This document shows positions 62,432 through 64,000 of a stretch of DNA of 64,000 nt, one piece after another. Both the position numbers and the translations under genes were made by a program. The DNA comes from DAIOEK01 sp963828285 (GTDB lineage Bacteria > Chloroflexota > Anaerolineae > Anaerolineales > Anaerolineaceae): assembly GCA_963828285.1 (NCBI GenBank), contig CAWHEB010000001.1, positions 615,960-679,959 on the forward strand, written 5' to 3'. The stretch's first letter is position 1, and each line of letters begins with the position of its first letter. The notes beneath the pieces were generated by a model. The model saw only the letters and a list, made by a program, of their open reading frames with translations. It was not told the origin of the DNA and ran no database searches.

Positions 62432-63651
62432 GCCAACCATTTATGAGATCTCATCGGTCGGTCGTCAGGGTGTTCGGTTTCCCGAGTCGGATGTTCCGTT
62501 AACCCCTGTTCCCACTGAGTTGCTACGCGCTGAATTACCACTACCAGAAGTATCCGAAATGGATGTCGTCAGGCATTTTACCAATTTATCCAAGCTGAAT
62601 TACAGCATTGATGGCGGATTTATCCTCTAGGATCTTGCACGATGAAGTATAACCCCAAGATCAATGAAGCCGCTGCGCGCATACCGGGATTTGCCGCTTC
62701 TCATCCTTTACAGCCTATCGAGACAGTTCAGGGCAACCTGATGATGATGTACAATCTGCAAGAGATTCTAAAGAAGATTAGCGGATTCGAAGGTGTTACC
62801 CTGCAACCTGCCGCCGGCGCTCAAGGCGAATTAACCGGTGTGTTGATCATGCGGGCATATCATGTCTCCCGTAAAGACACCAAGCGGAACAAGATACTCA
62901 TCCCTGATTCAGCCCATGGTACCAACCCGCAACCAGCAGCATGAGTGGTTTCGAAGTCGTTGGAATCCGATCTGATGAAAGGGGAAGTGTTAACCTCGAA
63001 GCTCTCAAGGCCGCCTGTGATGACACTTTAGTGGGTCTGATGTTGACAAATCCAAATACATTGGGATTATTCGATGAACACGTTTCTGAAGTTATCAAGA
63101 TCGTCCATACTGCCGGTGGTCTTGTCTACGGTGATGGCGCAAATCTAAATGCTCTACTGGGTATCGTTCGGCCAGGTGACCTTGGCATTGATGTCATGCA
63201 TTTCAATTTGCATAAGACCTTTTCAACTCCGCATGGTGGTGGTGGACCAGGATCTGGTCCAGTGGGTGTTGCAAAACATCTGGTGGATTTTCTACCTTCG
63301 CCATTGGTAGATATCATTGAACCTGGTACAGATGAAGTTGCCCCTTTGTTTGGATTTGTTCCCCCCAAACATTCCATCGGGCGGGTAAAGTCTTTCCATG
63401 GTCACTTTGGTATGATCATTCGTGCATATACATACATTCTTATGCACGGCGCAGCAGGCTTACGTCAAATATCTCAGTATGCTGTATTGAATGCGAACTA
63501 CTTGCTTTCGAAACTGAAAGACGCATATGTATCTGCCATATGACCGGGTTTGTATGCATGAATTCGTCCTGGAAGGTCACTGGGAAGATGCGCCTGAAGT
63601 CCACGCATTGGATATCGCGAAGAGATTAATGGATTACAACTTCCACCCGCC
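62424..63651 (+). CDS. gcvPB: Glycine dehydrogenase subunit 2 (P protein beta), three frameshifts and cut off
   Basis: The PLP-binding subunit of the P protein. From ATG 62424 ('MTEPTIYEISSVGRQGVRFP') frames shift near 62620 (a T missing; 'FYPLGSCTMKYNPKINE' follows), near 62930 (a G missing; 'NPATSSMSGFEVVGI') and near 63528 (an extra G; 'YLPYDRVCMHEFVLEG'). The PLP lysine is present in 'NLHKTFSTPHGGGGPG'. After 'LMDYNFHPP' (to about 63651) the sequence stops matching the family and becomes GC-rich. About 75 C-terminal residues are missing. The loss is best explained by a false join rather than a real truncation. Confidence 0.85.
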
Positions 63652-63652
63652 A
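63651..63652. other. Probable assembly join between unlike genomes
   Basis: gcvPB coding sequence ends abruptly within 'FHPP' around 63650. The remaining 350 bases are strongly GC-rich and code for an unrelated protein on the other strand. No insertion-element ends or target duplications are visible. Confidence 0.65.
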
Positions 63653-64000
63653 ATTGGCTTCGATCGGATCCACTTCGAGGGCCGGCGGAACGAATCGCGG
63701 TCCGTCGGGAGAGGACGTGCGAGTGACACTCGCGGGCGAAACGGGCCCAGGACCCGGCGATCTCGGCCCGGACATGGCCCCTCGGGGGAGCTTCCTGTCC
63801 GGAAAGACCCGGAGCTGGAGCACCTCATTATCTGCGCCGACCGCCAAGGGCGCTGCGCTCATATCGGGAATGCCGTCACCGTCATCGTCGTCGATGTTGG
63901 GAATAAGGATGAGCGGCTGCTGATCGTGCCGGGCGACGTCATGCCCTCCGGACCTTGGACCGCTACAGGCCGGGGAGACGGCGGTCGCACCTGCATACAG
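63651..64000 (-). CDS. GC-rich protein fragment from another source (open at both ends)
   Basis: On the minus strand an open frame runs from the window end to the junction. It encodes a Pro/Arg/Ala-rich sequence with 'LILIPNIDDDDGDGIPDMS' and 'LQLRVFPDRKLPRGA'. The Asp-rich stretch resembles calcium-binding 'thrombospondin type 3' or PAD-like repeat segments of exported proteins in high-GC bacteria. The base composition and codon use (mostly G/C in third positions) differ sharply from all the rest of the window. Its end in the window (the last residues 'RVEVVIH') is read from gcvPB sequence and is not natural. The family is a weak guess. Confidence 0.45.

Noticed and set aside
1..64000. CRISPR arrays, transposons, prophage or integrases
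   Set aside because: No regularly spaced direct repeats with spacers, no transposase or integrase motifs and no paired terminal repeats were found.

Overview
The window reads as a stretch of a low-to-medium GC bacterial chromosome. The best guess is an anaerobic member of the Chloroflexota, class Anaerolineae. This is inferred from the mix of genes: many GT-C type glycosyltransferases, a lipoprotein with an Ala/Pro/Glu linker, a K+-independent pumping pyrophosphatase, an aldehyde:ferredoxin oxidoreductase, an ADP-forming acyl-CoA synthetase and split glycine dehydrogenase subunits. No rRNA or phylogenetic marker was compared, so the taxonomy is an inference. The last ~350 bases are much richer in G+C, interrupt gcvPB and carry a different kind of protein. 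They look like a misassembled join.

Layout. (1) 1-11321: eight polytopic membrane glycosyltransferase genes (GT39/GT87-like), interrupted by one nitrilase-family gene; one of the eight is broken by three frameshifts. (2) 11425-22936: housekeeping block with membrane pyrophosphatase hppA, a Gld-like ABC transporter triad, the primary sigma factor, a large TPR protein with 14 copies of a Pro-Asp-Trp-Leu motif, and ndk, followed by tRNA-Asp. (3) 23196-24908: an ASCH-domain protein and two small membrane proteins. (4) 24978-39055: a divergent sugar regulon. A ten-gene minus-strand unit runs LacI regulator, mutarotase, binding protein, ABC ATPase, two permeases, fucose-isomerase-like protein, aldehyde ferredoxin oxidoreductase, MoaD-like carrier, transaldolase-like aldolase. 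A GH4 glycosidase and a PfkB kinase run the other way. A strong sigma70-type promoter and a hexanucleotide repeat array lie between them and look like the LacI operator region. (5) 39140-44414: subtilase with eight Gly-Ser-Phe-Gly-Leu-Trp-Ser heptads, and a cyclase/AAA/TPR signalling protein. (6) 44560-53031: tRNA/rRNA modification enzymes, rhodanese, FmdB/CsoR-like/OsmC operon, a lipoprotein with a glycosidase-like barrel, ADP-forming acyl-CoA synthetase, and small signalling or membrane proteins. (7) 53106-60293: NAD-dependent epimerase and TetR regulator (with an in-frame amber codon), diverging from a heterodimeric ABC exporter and an MFS protein, then a flavodoxin-like protein. (8) 60418-63651: tandem glycine riboswitch controlling gcvH-gcvPA-gcvPB.

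Thirteen single-base indels can be located because the protein sequence continues in another frame. Six of them lie in the last 2.5 kb. This pattern fits sequencing or assembly error at a contig end better than gene decay. The most interesting biology is the sugar regulon that embeds a (probably tungsten) aldehyde oxidoreductase and its own MoaD-like protein.
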